From positions 1 to 64,000 of the forward strand of contig NZ_MLFR01000030.1 in the NCBI RefSeq assembly GCF_002095475.1: a DNA stretch of 64,000 bases. The letters run 5' to 3'. This DNA comes from Pantoea rwandensis (lineage in GTDB: Bacteria; Pseudomonadota; Gammaproteobacteria; Enterobacterales; Enterobacteriaceae). Below the pieces are notes generated by a model. The model saw only the letters and a program-made list of their open reading frames with translations. It searched no databases and was not told the origin of the DNA. Made by a program: the position numbers and the translations under genes. Position 1 is the first letter of the stretch, and each line of letters starts with the position of its first letter. This document shows, in pieces, positions 9,298 through 17,938 of this stretch.

Positions 9298-10347
9298 ATG
9301 TCTGACATCTTCAACATTCCGGTCTTTGACGGTCACAACGATGTGCTCAACAAACTCTGGCAGCACCATAAGCCTGACGCAGTGCGGGCCTTCATGCAGG
9401 GCACTGGACGCGGTCAGATGGATCTTCCCCGTATCCGCCAAGGAAATATGGTAGGTGGGATATTTGCCACTTGGGCGCCGTCTCACCCTTTGATTGCAAA
9501 AAGTGCGCCAGACCTCGCAAATTTTCCTCAGGAAATTATTGGCGCTGCGCGCGATGCCACTTTTTCGATGCTGGCGCTGCTGCTGCGGATTGAGCAGGCC
9601 TCTGAAGGGCAAGTGAAAATTTGTCGCAGCGTGCGCGATATTCGTGACTGCATGGCAAAGGGCGTGCTGGCGGTGGTGATGCACGTGGAAGGGGCGGAAG
9701 CGTTGGATACCGATGGCGAATTGCTGGATATCCTGTATGCCAGCGGCCTGCGTACGCTGGGGCCGTTATGGAGTCGTTCGAATCAGTTTGGTGAGGGTGT
9801 GCCGTTCCTGTATCCGTCATCGCCGGATGTCGGCAACGGTTTAACGGCGGCGGGTAAACAGCTGGTGCGTGACTGTAATCAGCGCCGCATCATGGTTGAT
9901 CTGTCGCACATGGATGAGAAGGGCTTCTGGCACACGGCGGAGATCAGCGATGCACCGCTGGTGGCGAGCCACTCTAATGCCCATGTGATTAGCGCCCAGT
10001 CGCGCAATCTCACCGACCGCCAACTGGCAGCGATCAAGGAAACCCACGGCTTTGTTGGCGTGAACTTCGCCGTACCTTTCCTGCGTGAAGATGGCGATCG
10101 TCATGCGCCGACCACGGTGGATGCCATCGTGCAGCACGTAGAGTATCTGCTGGAAAAAGTCGGTGAAGAGGGCGTGGGCTTTGGTTCCGATCTGGATGGC
10201 GCCACCATGCCGGGTGACATGAAAGATGTGGCGGGCTTCCCGCTGGTGGTGAATGCGCTGGCGGCGCGCGGTTATACGCGTGAACTGTTGGAAAAAATTT
10301 GTCACGGCAACTGGTTGCGCGTGCTCGAAGCGACCTGGGGCGAGTAG
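9298..10347 (+). CDS. Membrane-dipeptidase family (M19) cytosolic dipeptidase
   Basis: 349-residue member of peptidase family M19 (renal dipeptidase), binuclear zinc enzymes that cleave dipeptides and tolerate a D-residue at the C-terminal position. Metal ligands are visible: His13 and Asp15 in DGHND, bridging Glu131 in HVEGAE, His204 in LSHMD and His225 in ASHSN; the late Asp is in GSDLDG. There is no signal peptide, so it should act on imported peptides. It is divergent from the ABC operon and 2 bp before the LysR gene, which points to one regulon for D-containing peptide breakdown. Confidence 0.9.
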   Translation: MSDIFNIPVFDGHNDVLNKLWQHHKPDAVRAFMQGTGRGQMDLPRIRQGNMVGGIFATWAPSHPLIAKSAPDLANFPQEIIGAARDATFSMLALLLRIEQASEGQVKICRSVRDIRDCMAKGVLAVVMHVEGAEALDTDGELLDILYASGLRTLGPLWSRSNQFGEGVPFLYPSSPDVGNGLTAAGKQLVRDCNQRRIMVDLSHMDEKGFWHTAEISDAPLVASHSNAHVISAQSRNLTDRQLAAIKETHGFVGVNFAVPFLREDGDRHAPTTVDAIVQHVEYLLEKVGEEGVGFGSDLDGATMPGDMKDVAGFPLVVNALAARGYTRELLEKICHGNWLRVLEATWGE

Positions 10348-10349
10348 CG

Positions 10350-11258
10350 ATGCGATTGCGACACATTGAAGTTTTTCAGGCCATTGTGCAGACCGGCAGC
10401 ATCAGTGCGGCGGCGCGCTTGCTCAATGTGTCGCAGCCGAACGTGAGTCGCGTCTTGACGCATGCCGAGCAACAGCTGGGTTTTGCCCTGTTTGAGCGTC
10501 GTGCGCAGGGTATGGTGGTCACCGCAGAAGGTCGGCGTTTGCTGCCGGAAGTGGAAGATCTCTACCAGCGTTTACACTCCATCACCCAACTTACCGAGCA
10601 GTTGCGGCGCGGCGAGGGGCAAACGGTGCGTGTGGGTGCCGCACACGCTTTTGGTCAGATGGTGTTAGCGCCCGCGTTGGTGAGTTGGCGGCAGCAGGCT
10701 GCATCGGTGAGCGTGGAGTTGGTGACCGAGCACTTCAGCACGCTGTGCCAGATGATTATGGACAATCAGCTCGATTTCGCGCTGGTGTTTGGTCAGCAGG
10801 TAGATGCCGATCTGCTGGCGGAACCGTTGTTTCAATCGTCGATGGTGGCGTTATTGCCACAGCATCACACGCACAATGAGCCCGCCACGCTGGAGTGGCT
10901 GTGCGCCAACAATCTATTGATGATGCAGAACCAAGACCCGCTTGGCCGCGTGCTGCACCGCGCATTGCGTGATAAGGGCCTGGACCCGGCGGTGTCGCTG
11001 TCGATAAAAACCTACTCGGTGATTGCCGATATGGTGCTGGCGGGGGGTGGTGTTGGCGTGGTGGATCTGTTTACCGCCTGCCGCTATGCCGACCAGCTGA
11101 AGTTGTTGCCGGTGGCACAGCCGCTGCCGTTTGAAGTGATGCTGATTAGCCGCCGCGACCAGCCACAGTCGCAGTCGACGTTGCAGTTGAAACAGGTGAT
11201 TCGCAATAAGCTGTGGGAGATCGCGCGACAGTGTGAAACGCGTTTTTTTACCCTTTAA
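10350..11258 (+). CDS. LysR-family transcriptional regulator
   Basis: 302-residue LysR regulator: N-terminal winged helix-turn-helix (MRLRHIEVFQAIVQTGSIS..., SAAARLLNVSQPNVSRVL) and a C-terminal effector-binding domain. Start taken at 10350, 2 bp after the dipeptidase stop, because LysR proteins begin at this motif; a longer frame from 10299 would overlap the dipeptidase without support. Translationally coupled to the dipeptidase and therefore the likely regulator of the D-peptide module. The effector is unknown. Confidence 0.9.
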   Translation: MRLRHIEVFQAIVQTGSISAAARLLNVSQPNVSRVLTHAEQQLGFALFERRAQGMVVTAEGRRLLPEVEDLYQRLHSITQLTEQLRRGEGQTVRVGAAHAFGQMVLAPALVSWRQQAASVSVELVTEHFSTLCQMIMDNQLDFALVFGQQVDADLLAEPLFQSSMVALLPQHHTHNEPATLEWLCANNLLMMQNQDPLGRVLHRALRDKGLDPAVSLSIKTYSVIADMVLAGGGVGVVDLFTACRYADQLKLLPVAQPLPFEVMLISRRDQPQSQSTLQLKQVIRNKLWEIARQCETRFFTL

Positions 11259-11263
11259 CGGAT

Positions 11264-11330
11264 CGCGCAATAAATTGCGCCGCTACAAAGTTATGCACTT
11301 TGCCGTAGCGGCGCGATTCATCGCGCTATT
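11264..11330. repeat. Paired REP-like elements (family A) between convergent genes
   Basis: GCGCAATAAATTGCGCCGCTAC and, inverted 25 bp later, GTAGCGGCGCGATTCATCGC. The two units face each other around GTTATGCACTTTGCC like a BIME. They fill the 71-bp gap between the convergent LysR and MFS genes and may serve as a two-way terminator. Confidence 0.7.
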
Positions 11331-12682
11331 TAAACCCCATCAGTAATCGGTTTACGTACCAGCAGCAAATACGCCAGCGCACCCACCACGGTCACACCGG
11401 CACAAATCATCAGCGCCAGGCTGAACGATTTGGTGGTATCCAGCACCCAACCGGTGATCACCGGTGCGAACGAGGCGAAGACAAAGCTGGCGAAGTTCTG
11501 GATGCTGCCCACGGAAGCGGTCATACGCGCGGTGACGTTAGCGTGAATCAAGCCCCAGCAAGATGTTCCTGCAAAGTGAATGCAGAACAGCGCCATGCCA
11601 ATCAGCGTCACGGCACTGGTGGTGTCTGTCGCACGGGTGACGAGAGTGGTAAAGGCGGCAGACAGCAGCATGCCGCTGACAATCGATACCTTACGCACTT
11701 TCACGGCATCCATTCCACGACGCACCAGCGCATCCACCACATAGCCGTTCAGTAGCATGCCCGCTGCGCCAAACAGGAAAGGAATCGCTGCCAGCAAGCC
11801 GGTGCTTTTCAGATCCAGATGATAGGTCGATTGCAGATAACCCGGCAGCCAGGCGATGTAGAGCCATGCAGTGTAGTTAATTCCGCTGAAGCCAATCATC
11901 ATGCCCCACATGGTGCGCTGCTTGAACAGACCGCGCCACTCAGCAAAGCTCAGCGGCTCTTTGCGTGACGCCACGCTGCCCGCTTGCAGATAGTGAATCT
12001 CTTCACCGCTCAACTTGCTGTTATCGCGGTTGCGATACATCACATACCAGCCAATGGCGAGGAACATCCCGAGCACGCCGATAGTGACGAACATGCCGCG
12101 CCAACCCATCACCAGCATCATGGCTGCCAGAATCGGTGGCGCAATCGACAGACCAATCATCGATGCGGCGTTAAACATGCCCATTGGCATGCCGCGATCT
12201 TTGATGTTGAACCAGTCATTGATTACCTTAACGCCGCACGGGTTCATCGGTGCTTCACCGATGCCCAATCCGATACGTACCAGCACAAACTGGGTGAAGT
12301 TATGTACCAGACCTGCCGCTGCCTGGAACAGTGACCAGACAAACATACCCAGTGCCAGCATGATACGCGGCCCTTTACGGTCCAGCAGCGCGCCACAAGG
12401 CAACTGAGCCAGGCCGTAAGCCAGCGAGAATGCCGAGAGCAGCACACCAATCTCGGTGGCGGATAAACCCAGCTCTCCACGAATGGTCATGTTCGCCACT
12501 GACAGTGAGCTACGATCGAGATAGTTGATGATGGCAGCAAACAGCAGCAACAACATGGCGGTAAGCTGAATCTTCTTGATGCGCGGCGAGCGCACCACAT
12601 CGCCGCGTGCTGGAACAAAATCTTGTCCCTCGGCAGCCGGTGTTGGCGCGGTATCACGACCACGTGCGGATGTATTTTCCAT
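11330..12682 (-). CDS. lgoT: MFS transporter, anion:cation symporter family, LgoT-like
   Basis: 450-residue 12-helix transporter of the anion:cation symporter branch (hexuronate, glucarate, galactonate carriers). After a 35-residue cytoplasmic head comes LLFAAIINYLDRSSLSVAN, then the loop 2-3 motif LLDRKGPR and GIGEAPMNPCG on helix 4. The neighbours decide the assignment: the same set MFS, GntR regulator and zinc dehydrogenase forms lgoT, lgoR, lgoD of E. coli (yjjL, yjjM, yjjN), used for uptake and oxidation of L-galactonate. Transcribed in the same direction as lgoR, 173 bp downstream of it. Confidence 0.78.
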   Translation of the reverse strand: MENTSARGRDTAPTPAAEGQDFVPARGDVVRSPRIKKIQLTAMLLLLFAAIINYLDRSSLSVANMTIRGELGLSATEIGVLLSAFSLAYGLAQLPCGALLDRKGPRIMLALGMFVWSLFQAAAGLVHNFTQFVLVRIGLGIGEAPMNPCGVKVINDWFNIKDRGMPMGMFNAASMIGLSIAPPILAAMMLVMGWRGMFVTIGVLGMFLAIGWYVMYRNRDNSKLSGEEIHYLQAGSVASRKEPLSFAEWRGLFKQRTMWGMMIGFSGINYTAWLYIAWLPGYLQSTYHLDLKSTGLLAAIPFLFGAAGMLLNGYVVDALVRRGMDAVKVRKVSIVSGMLLSAAFTTLVTRATDTTSAVTLIGMALFCIHFAGTSCWGLIHANVTARMTASVGSIQNFASFVFASFAPVITGWVLDTTKSFSLALMICAGVTVVGALAYLLLVRKPITDGV

Positions 12683-12855
12683 TGCAACCTCCCAGGTATG
12701 GGGTACTTATCGTTATTAAGTGTTGGGATCCTGCGGCAGCGAAACGGTGCTGCCACAATGGATTGCTTTGGAGACTAGAAGTAAACCGATCGGGATGTTG
12801 CGAGGATGTTTCAGATTCGTGCGGACGCTTATGCTTTGTGGTTTTTAATCGGTTT

Positions 12856-13758
12856 TTAATTGTACTGACGAATGCAGCGGATCATGGATGACTTCGCCGT
12901 ACCAAGGTGGCTGTGCAACGCGCATAATGCTTCCACATCTTGGCGGCTGATTAACGCCGTTAATATCGCCATATGCTCCTCCAGCGCCACAATATTACGC
13001 TGCTTCAGATCTGCCTCATCCCATTGATAATGCGAATGAAAAATAACAGAGATGATTTCAAGCGACTGATTGAAAAAAGGATTATTGGCGGCCGATAAAA
13101 TCAGCGTATGCATCTCCTTATCCAAGGCGGCAAAGTGACGATAATTACTGGCAATGGTGTCACGCATTGCCCGATGACGATCCAGCAGATCACGCGCCTG
13201 AATCCAGCGCTCATCCTGTGAAGGGAGATTCAAAAATCGAGTAAGCGCATGAGTTTCAAGCATTTCACGTAGCTCAAACAAGTTCTCTGCATATTGTTGG
13301 TCAAATTTCTTCATGCGCCAGTGGCCGCGTTTAGTCGGCTCCAACAAGTCATAGCGCATAAAACGGAGCAGAAACTCGCGAACCACCACCGGGCTAGCTT
13401 TCACTTGTTGGGCTAACTGCAGTTCACTAAAGCTGTCACCTGGCATCAGCTGACGCTGGTTGATCAAGTTAAAAAAGGTCTGTTCAAATTGCAGTGCTTG
13501 TTGATCAATAGGTGGGGTTAATGCACTAAAACCATCTTCTTCGCCGGGATCACGCACGATAACGTAGGTATCTTCCACCTTACCCAGAACGCCACGCTCA
13601 TGCAGATGCTGCAACGTGTGGCGCACGGTGGTTCGGCTGATGTTGAACATTTCAGCCAGTGCCGCTTGGGGCGGCAACGGAGAACGGATGTGTCGTTTGG
13701 CAATGCCTTCCAGCATTTGATTAATCACGTTCTGACGTAAATTCTGGCTTCGGCTCAT
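12856..13758 (-). CDS. lgoR: GntR-family regulator of L-galactonate use (LgoR)
   Basis: 300-residue regulator with two winged-helix-like regions: residues 20-60 (QAALAEMFNISRTTVRHTLQ) and a second around FSELQLAQQVKASPVVVREFL, then an FCD-type alpha-helical effector domain with ELREMLETHALTRFLNLP and HYQWDEADLKQRNI. These match E. coli LgoR (YjjM) closely as far as I can recall that sequence. The start MSRSQNLRQ at 13758 fits the homologue; an upstream ATG at 13782 is possible, and neither has a strong ribosome site. Divergent from lgoD, whose promoter lies in the 135-bp gap. Confidence 0.85.
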   Translation of the reverse strand: MSRSQNLRQNVINQMLEGIAKRHIRSPLPPQAALAEMFNISRTTVRHTLQHLHERGVLGKVEDTYVIVRDPGEEDGFSALTPPIDQQALQFEQTFFNLINQRQLMPGDSFSELQLAQQVKASPVVVREFLLRFMRYDLLEPTKRGHWRMKKFDQQYAENLFELREMLETHALTRFLNLPSQDERWIQARDLLDRHRAMRDTIASNYRHFAALDKEMHTLILSAANNPFFNQSLEIISVIFHSHYQWDEADLKQRNIVALEEHMAILTALISRQDVEALCALHSHLGTAKSSMIRCIRQYN

Positions 13759-13893
13759 CGGGTTATCCGGTTTTTTATTCATTAAAAACCATACAAAGCC
13801 CAAAAAAATTGGTCTGCCTCACAGTTCGTGATGTGTAAAAAGCGGTTATCAGCGATTTTCGCCATAACTGCGACATCAGCACAGGAGAAGCCC

Positions 13894-14922
13894 ATGACAA
13901 CGATGAAAACCCTGGTGGTTGCCGAACCACGCAATATGGTGTGGCAGCAGCGAGAGAAACCTAAGCCCGCTGCACACGAGGTTCTGATTAAACCGATTAC
14001 CGCTGGGATTTGCGGCACGGATATTCACGCTTGGGCGGGCAATCAGCCGTTTTTCAGTTATCCGCGGGTGTTGGGCCATGAACTCTGTGGTGAAGTGGTG
14101 GAGCCGGGGCGCGGCGTCAGCGAATTTACGGTTGGTCAACGTGTGGCGCTGATTCCTTATGTATCATGTCAGCAATGCGATGCATGCCTGAGTGGGAAGA
14201 CCAACTGCTGTGAAAATATCTCGGTAATTGGTGTACATCAGGATGGCGGATTCTGCGAATTCCTCAGCGTGCCCGCCAGCAACCTGTTGGCGGTTGATGG
14301 AGTGGCGCCGGAAGCGGCGGCACTGATTGAACCTTTTGCTATCAGTGCGCATGCGGTACGTCGTGCCGCAGTGGTGGCTGATGAGCAAGTGCTGGTGGTG
14401 GGTGCCGGGCCGATTGGTCTGGGCGTAGCGGCAATTGCCGCCGCCGCGGGTGCGCAGGTGGTGGTGGCCGATACCAGCGAACCCCGGCGTGCGCATGTGG
14501 TAGACAAGCTCGGACTCGCGACCATCAACCCGATGGCAGAGGATTTCGAAGCCACGCTGCGTGCCGAGTTTGGTGGGCGTCTGGCGGCGAAAGTGATTGA
14601 TGCCACCGGCAGCCCGGCAGCGATGAACGGTGCGGTGAAGCTGATTCGTCATGGCGGCACCATTGTGTTTGTCGGACTGCATAAAGGCGATTTGGTGATC
14701 CCAGATATTGAGTTCCACAAACGCGAAACCACCTTGATGGGCAGCCGCAATGCCACGCACGAAGATTTCGCAAAAGTCGGCGAATTGATGGCGAGTGGGC
14801 AGCTGCGTGCCGACATCATGCTGAATCGTCATTATGATTTTTCTACTTTGGCGGAGACCTTTGAGGCAGAGGTGATTAACAATCGTGAGTTAATTAAGGG
14901 CGTGATTCATTTCACGAGGTAG
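13894..14922 (+). CDS. lgoD: L-galactonate 5-dehydrogenase (LgoD), zinc-dependent
   Basis: 342-residue medium-chain dehydrogenase that oxidises L-galactonate to D-tagaturonate with NAD+. Catalytic zinc ligands Cys40 (GICGTDIHAW) and His62-Glu63 (LGHE); structural zinc cysteines are in CQQCDACLSGKTNCC; Rossmann glycines in VVGAGPIGLG. The stretches GNQPFFSYPRVLGHE and ISVIGVHQDGGF are typical of E. coli YjjN/LgoD. Start at 13894 is supported by AGGAG 8 bp upstream. The downstream steps (tagaturonate reductase and later) are not in this window. Confidence 0.9.
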   Translation: MTTMKTLVVAEPRNMVWQQREKPKPAAHEVLIKPITAGICGTDIHAWAGNQPFFSYPRVLGHELCGEVVEPGRGVSEFTVGQRVALIPYVSCQQCDACLSGKTNCCENISVIGVHQDGGFCEFLSVPASNLLAVDGVAPEAAALIEPFAISAHAVRRAAVVADEQVLVVGAGPIGLGVAAIAAAAGAQVVVADTSEPRRAHVVDKLGLATINPMAEDFEATLRAEFGGRLAAKVIDATGSPAAMNGAVKLIRHGGTIVFVGLHKGDLVIPDIEFHKRETTLMGSRNATHEDFAKVGELMASGQLRADIMLNRHYDFSTLAETFEAEVINNRELIKGVIHFTR

Positions 14923-14980
14923 TCGGTGCGCATCACTGCGCACGGATGGGGGCCAGAGCACCTCTGCAGCTGCCGGGCCG

Positions 14981-15393
14981 TCCTCGCGCCGCTGACGCGG
15001 TGCCTTCGGCTTCCACGTCGTGCCTACGGACCGTTCGGGTAAGGCCATCCAGGCCAACCCGAACTGCCAGTCGCCTCCCTGCGCCTGGCTCCTGGCCCAA
15101 CGTAAAAGCCTCAGCGCTGCGGATAGCCCTTGCAGCAGCATAGGCGCTCTGGCCTCAATCATCGTGCCGTTTTTGACAACACTCACTGAAAGTTCAGAGC
15201 AGGCTGGTGCCGTTCCGGGGCAGGCAATCCGCAGCGCTGAACGGAAAGAGTCTGCCAGGAGAGCCCGCAGGACGCGGGCGAAAGGCTGGGCTGACACATG
15301 GATGTGGCATCCCAGCCGGTCCGTCAGGCAGACGAATGAAGTGAAGGTACCGCGTTAGCGGCGCGAGGACAGCCAGCCCCGGAACGGTACCAG
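14981..15393. other. Non-coding element with long inverted repeats
   Basis: The gap 14923-15454 has no credible gene but is highly structured. A 53-bp left arm (14981-15033, starting TCCTCGCGCCGCT) matches the inverted right arm 15317-15369 at about three quarters of positions. A perfect 14-bp pair lies inside (TCAGCGCTGCGGAT 15111-15124 and its reverse complement 15227-15240). A third pair of 22 bp with two mismatches joins 15204-15225 to 15372-15393 and crosses the others. Composition is more GC-rich than the flanks. It could be a fold-back or satellite remnant, or a structured RNA; I do not recognise the family. Confidence 0.6.
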
Positions 15394-15454
15394 ACTGCGT
15401 TATCACCCGTCGCTTAGCTGGCAAGCATTACGCCATTGATAGCGATCATCAATC

Positions 15455-16371
15455 TCATGCCCGCAATGTGGCAAAAAAGTGTTCCCGTACCGCTTCGGCA
15501 TCCACGCCGAGGCACAAGCGCTGCGGGCGGAGTCCGGCAAACGGATCTTCGCGTGAGGCGAGGGCGCTAAGGCGTCGTACCGTTTGACCGCAGCTGATGC
15601 CTTCCGTTATTACTCGTACTGGCGCTTCGGTCACGGTGAACGCTTGCGGTAATGCCAGCCATGACAGCGTTAAGGTGTCATGCAGCGCCATGCCATCAAA
15701 CCCCTCTTTTGCAGGCTGTAGGCCAGATAAGGACGGCAAATGGCGCTCAGCACTGGCTGATTTAACTGCCGCACTTCATCACCTGTAATCAGTACCTTGT
15801 GCGTGACATCTAGCGGCAATACGACAACCGGCAGCGCCGAAGCCAGCACCTGATCGGCGGCATGCGGATCCTTCCAGATATTGAACTCCGCAAACGGCGA
15901 TACGTTGCCGGAATGGCCGTCGGTGCCAAAGGCGCCGCCCATAATCACCAGTTCGTTCACCAGTGGGATAATATCTGGAGCCAGGTTAATGGCGCTGGCG
16001 ATATTGGTGAGTGGACCAATCGCCACGATGGTGATGGCATGGGGCTGCGCGCGCACGCTATCAATAATGAACTGCACCGCGCTGGGCGCATCCTCGCTGT
16101 GCGTATTCTCGAAGGCATCCCCTAATCCATCCAGGCCGTGCAGCGTGGCGGGCGCAGAAGGGGCCAACGCCAGCGGCCGCGAGCAACCGCGATACACCGG
16201 TGCTTCAATCCCCATCTTCTGGCAAAACAGTCGGGCATTTTTCACCGCCTGGCCCACCGCCACATTACCGAATACCGTAGTGATACCCAGCAGCTGCTGA
16301 GTTTTAGCCGCATAGGCCAGCGCAAAAGCGTCATCCACGCCAATATCAGTATCAAAAATCAGGGTACGCAT
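15455..16371 (-). pseudogene. Inosine/uridine-preferring nucleoside hydrolase, frameshifted
   Basis: Ribonucleoside hydrolase of the RihA/B/C family, splitting nucleosides into base and ribose. Begins MRTLIFDTDIGVDDAFAL, with the calcium-binding DTDxGVDD cluster, and has MGGAFG, EFNIW-KDP and LDVTHKV motifs. Start at 16371 is supported by GAGGAG upstream. The frame breaks at the T-run 15707-15710: one more T (A on the coding strand) restores YSLQKEGFDGMALHD and a repaired length of 305 residues, typical for the family. As written it ends early near 15670. It stands alone between the inverted-repeat element and the fluoride riboswitch. Confidence 0.87.
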
Positions 16372-16485
16372 CGGGATCTCCTCTCTTATGATGATTCTCA
16401 CGTTAAAACATAATGGTGTGCAAAGGTAAGCCAATTGTTGCCTGATATTGTCACCCCCGCTGCGCCAGCGTATTATCGTGCCGCT

Positions 16486-16549
16486 AAGGTGATGGCGTGC
16501 CACCTTCCCCAACCGCCGTTCTGGAAACAGACGGCTGATGACGCCTGAC
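16486..16549 (+). ncRNA. Fluoride riboswitch (crcB motif) aptamer
   Basis: Conserved fluoride-aptamer blocks appear in order: GGTGATGGCGTGCCACC (16488-16504), AACCGCC (16511-16517) and GGCTGATGACGCCT (16533-16546), with a CCGT/ACGG helix between the last two. Pairing of GGTG with CACC and of GGCGT with ACGCC gives the expected pseudoknotted fold. It lies 96 bp upstream of crcB, so fluoride binding should switch on the exporter; GC-rich segments at 16562-16620 are the likely expression platform. Confidence 0.9.
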
Positions 16550-16644
16550 AACACTCGTATCCCTGCGCGGGAGACGGCGGTGTGTCAGGTGTTTTTCTGT
16601 CCTGCCGCGGCCCTGCGCGTAACTCATTTCAGGAGCTCCAAAGT

Positions 16645-17022
16645 ATGTTGAAGTCGTTACTGGCTGTTGTGCTCGGCGGTGCCGTGGGCTGCTCGCTGCG
16701 CTGGCTGATTTCCCTGCGGTTCAACGCGCTGTTTCCTAACCTGCCACCGGGCACGTTAATGGTGAATCTGGTCGGCGGGTTTATCATTGGCGCCGCACTG
16801 GCGTTTTTTGTCCGCAATCCGCATATCGACCCTTTCTGGAAACTGCTGATCGTCACCGGTTTATGCGGGGGCTTAACCACCTTCTCCACCTTTTCAGCGG
16901 AAATTGTCGGTCTGCTGCAAACCGGTAAATATCTCTGGGCAATGTCGAGCGTGATGGTGCACGTGATTGGCTCGCTGCTGATGACCTTCGCCGGATTTGC
17001 CGTGGTTAACCTGCTGGGATAA
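16645..17022 (+). CDS. crcB: Fluoride ion channel CrcB/FluC
   Basis: 125-residue inner-membrane fluoride channel, active as an inverted dual-topology dimer. Four hydrophobic helices are visible, with GGAVGCSLRW in helix 1, NLVGGFIIG in helix 2 and TGLCGGLTTFSTFSAE in helix 3, which carries the phenylalanines of the fluoride pathway. Start at 16645 with AGGAG at 16631-16635; a longer frame from 16582 would run into the riboswitch platform and is rejected. Expression is expected to be induced by fluoride through the aptamer upstream. Confidence 0.95.
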   Translation: MLKSLLAVVLGGAVGCSLRWLISLRFNALFPNLPPGTLMVNLVGGFIIGAALAFFVRNPHIDPFWKLLIVTGLCGGLTTFSTFSAEIVGLLQTGKYLWAMSSVMVHVIGSLLMTFAGFAVVNLLG

Positions 17023-17045
17023 AAGCCCGACGCATCACGGGCTTG
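17023..17045 (+). terminator. Hairpin after crcB
   Basis: AAGCCCG, a short loop CGCATCA, then CGGGCTT directly after the crcB stop. The following sequence GAAATAAC is not a good U-run, so termination strength is uncertain. Confidence 0.5.
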
Positions 17046-17140
17046 AAATAACTCCGAAGAGGTAGATACTGGTCGGTGTTCTGTGTGCGTGACAAACAGA
17101 ACCTGTCACCGATTTATCCGGACGATTAAGGAGCCCGTTG

Positions 17141-17938
17141 ATGCGAAGTAACCCCAAATTCCTTAACCTGGTGTTGTTAAACGGTGAACCTGAGCAGAAG
17201 TTGCGTGCCGCACAGGCGGCTGGTTTTGACCAGGTTGAGATCTGGCGGGAAGATGTCGAGGCCAACACTGCACCGTTGGCTCAGCAGTTAACGCTTGGTT
17301 TTACCAATCTGCAGGTGCTGCGCGACTTCACCGGTGCGCCGGATCGCGAACGTTTACAAAAACGCGAAGAACTGCGTCAGTTTATCCACATTGCCCAGTC
17401 CATTGGCTGCGACACCATTCAGGCACCCGCCACCACGCGTGAAGATTGCGTGGCTGAGCGTATCGATGAAGATCTACGTTGGATGGCTTCCGAAGCTGCA
17501 CGGCATAACATGCGCATCATGTACGAACCGATGGCGTGGTGCAGCGTCGATAATACCTTGCCGCTGGCGTGGCAGCGTTTGCAGCGTCTGGATCAGCCCA
17601 ACATCGGGCTGGTGGTCGATCTGTTCCATATCTGTGCGTTAGGCGGTGATGCGTCGCAGCTGGATGGCATTCCTGCCGATCGTATTTACGAAGTGCAACT
17701 GTGCGATATGGCCGAGATGCCGCCGCAAGCGAAGGGCGCACTCAGCGATTATGCGCGCCACCAGCGTTTACTGCCCGGCGACGGCATTATCGAGGTAGAA
17801 CGCTTTGTCGATAAGTTGAAGAGTGGCGGTTATAGGGGGCCGGTCGGCATTGAAGTGTTTAACGATGGGTTAAAAGCGCAGCCGCCGGAAGTGGCCGCGC
17901 AAAAAGCCTGGCAAGCGTTAAACCGCTATTGGCCCTAA
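17141..17938 (+). CDS. Sugar phosphate isomerase/epimerase (TIM barrel)
   Basis: 265-residue protein of the xylose-isomerase-like AP endonuclease 2 fold. The metal-binding residues expected along the barrel are visible in MYEPMAW (Glu), VVDLFHI (Asp, His), EVQLCDM and GIEVFND (Glu). Start at 17141 has AAGGAG 7 bp upstream; a TTG at 17138 is less likely. The exact substrate is open: the family holds hydroxypyruvate isomerase, 3-dehydroshikimate dehydratase and inosose dehydratase. It stands alone and its stop overlaps that of the convergent esterase gene by 2-3 bp. Confidence 0.82.
   Translation: MRSNPKFLNLVLLNGEPEQKLRAAQAAGFDQVEIWREDVEANTAPLAQQLTLGFTNLQVLRDFTGAPDRERLQKREELRQFIHIAQSIGCDTIQAPATTREDCVAERIDEDLRWMASEAARHNMRIMYEPMAWCSVDNTLPLAWQRLQRLDQPNIGLVVDLFHICALGGDASQLDGIPADRIYEVQLCDMAEMPPQAKGALSDYARHQRLLPGDGIIEVERFVDKLKSGGYRGPVGIEVFNDGLKAQPPEVAAQKAWQALNRYWP

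Noticed and set aside
14890..15297. 135-residue minus-strand protein in the inverted-repeat element
   Set aside because: It overlaps the end of lgoD, lacks a ribosome site, and the open frame reflects GC-rich composition; other frames are open too.
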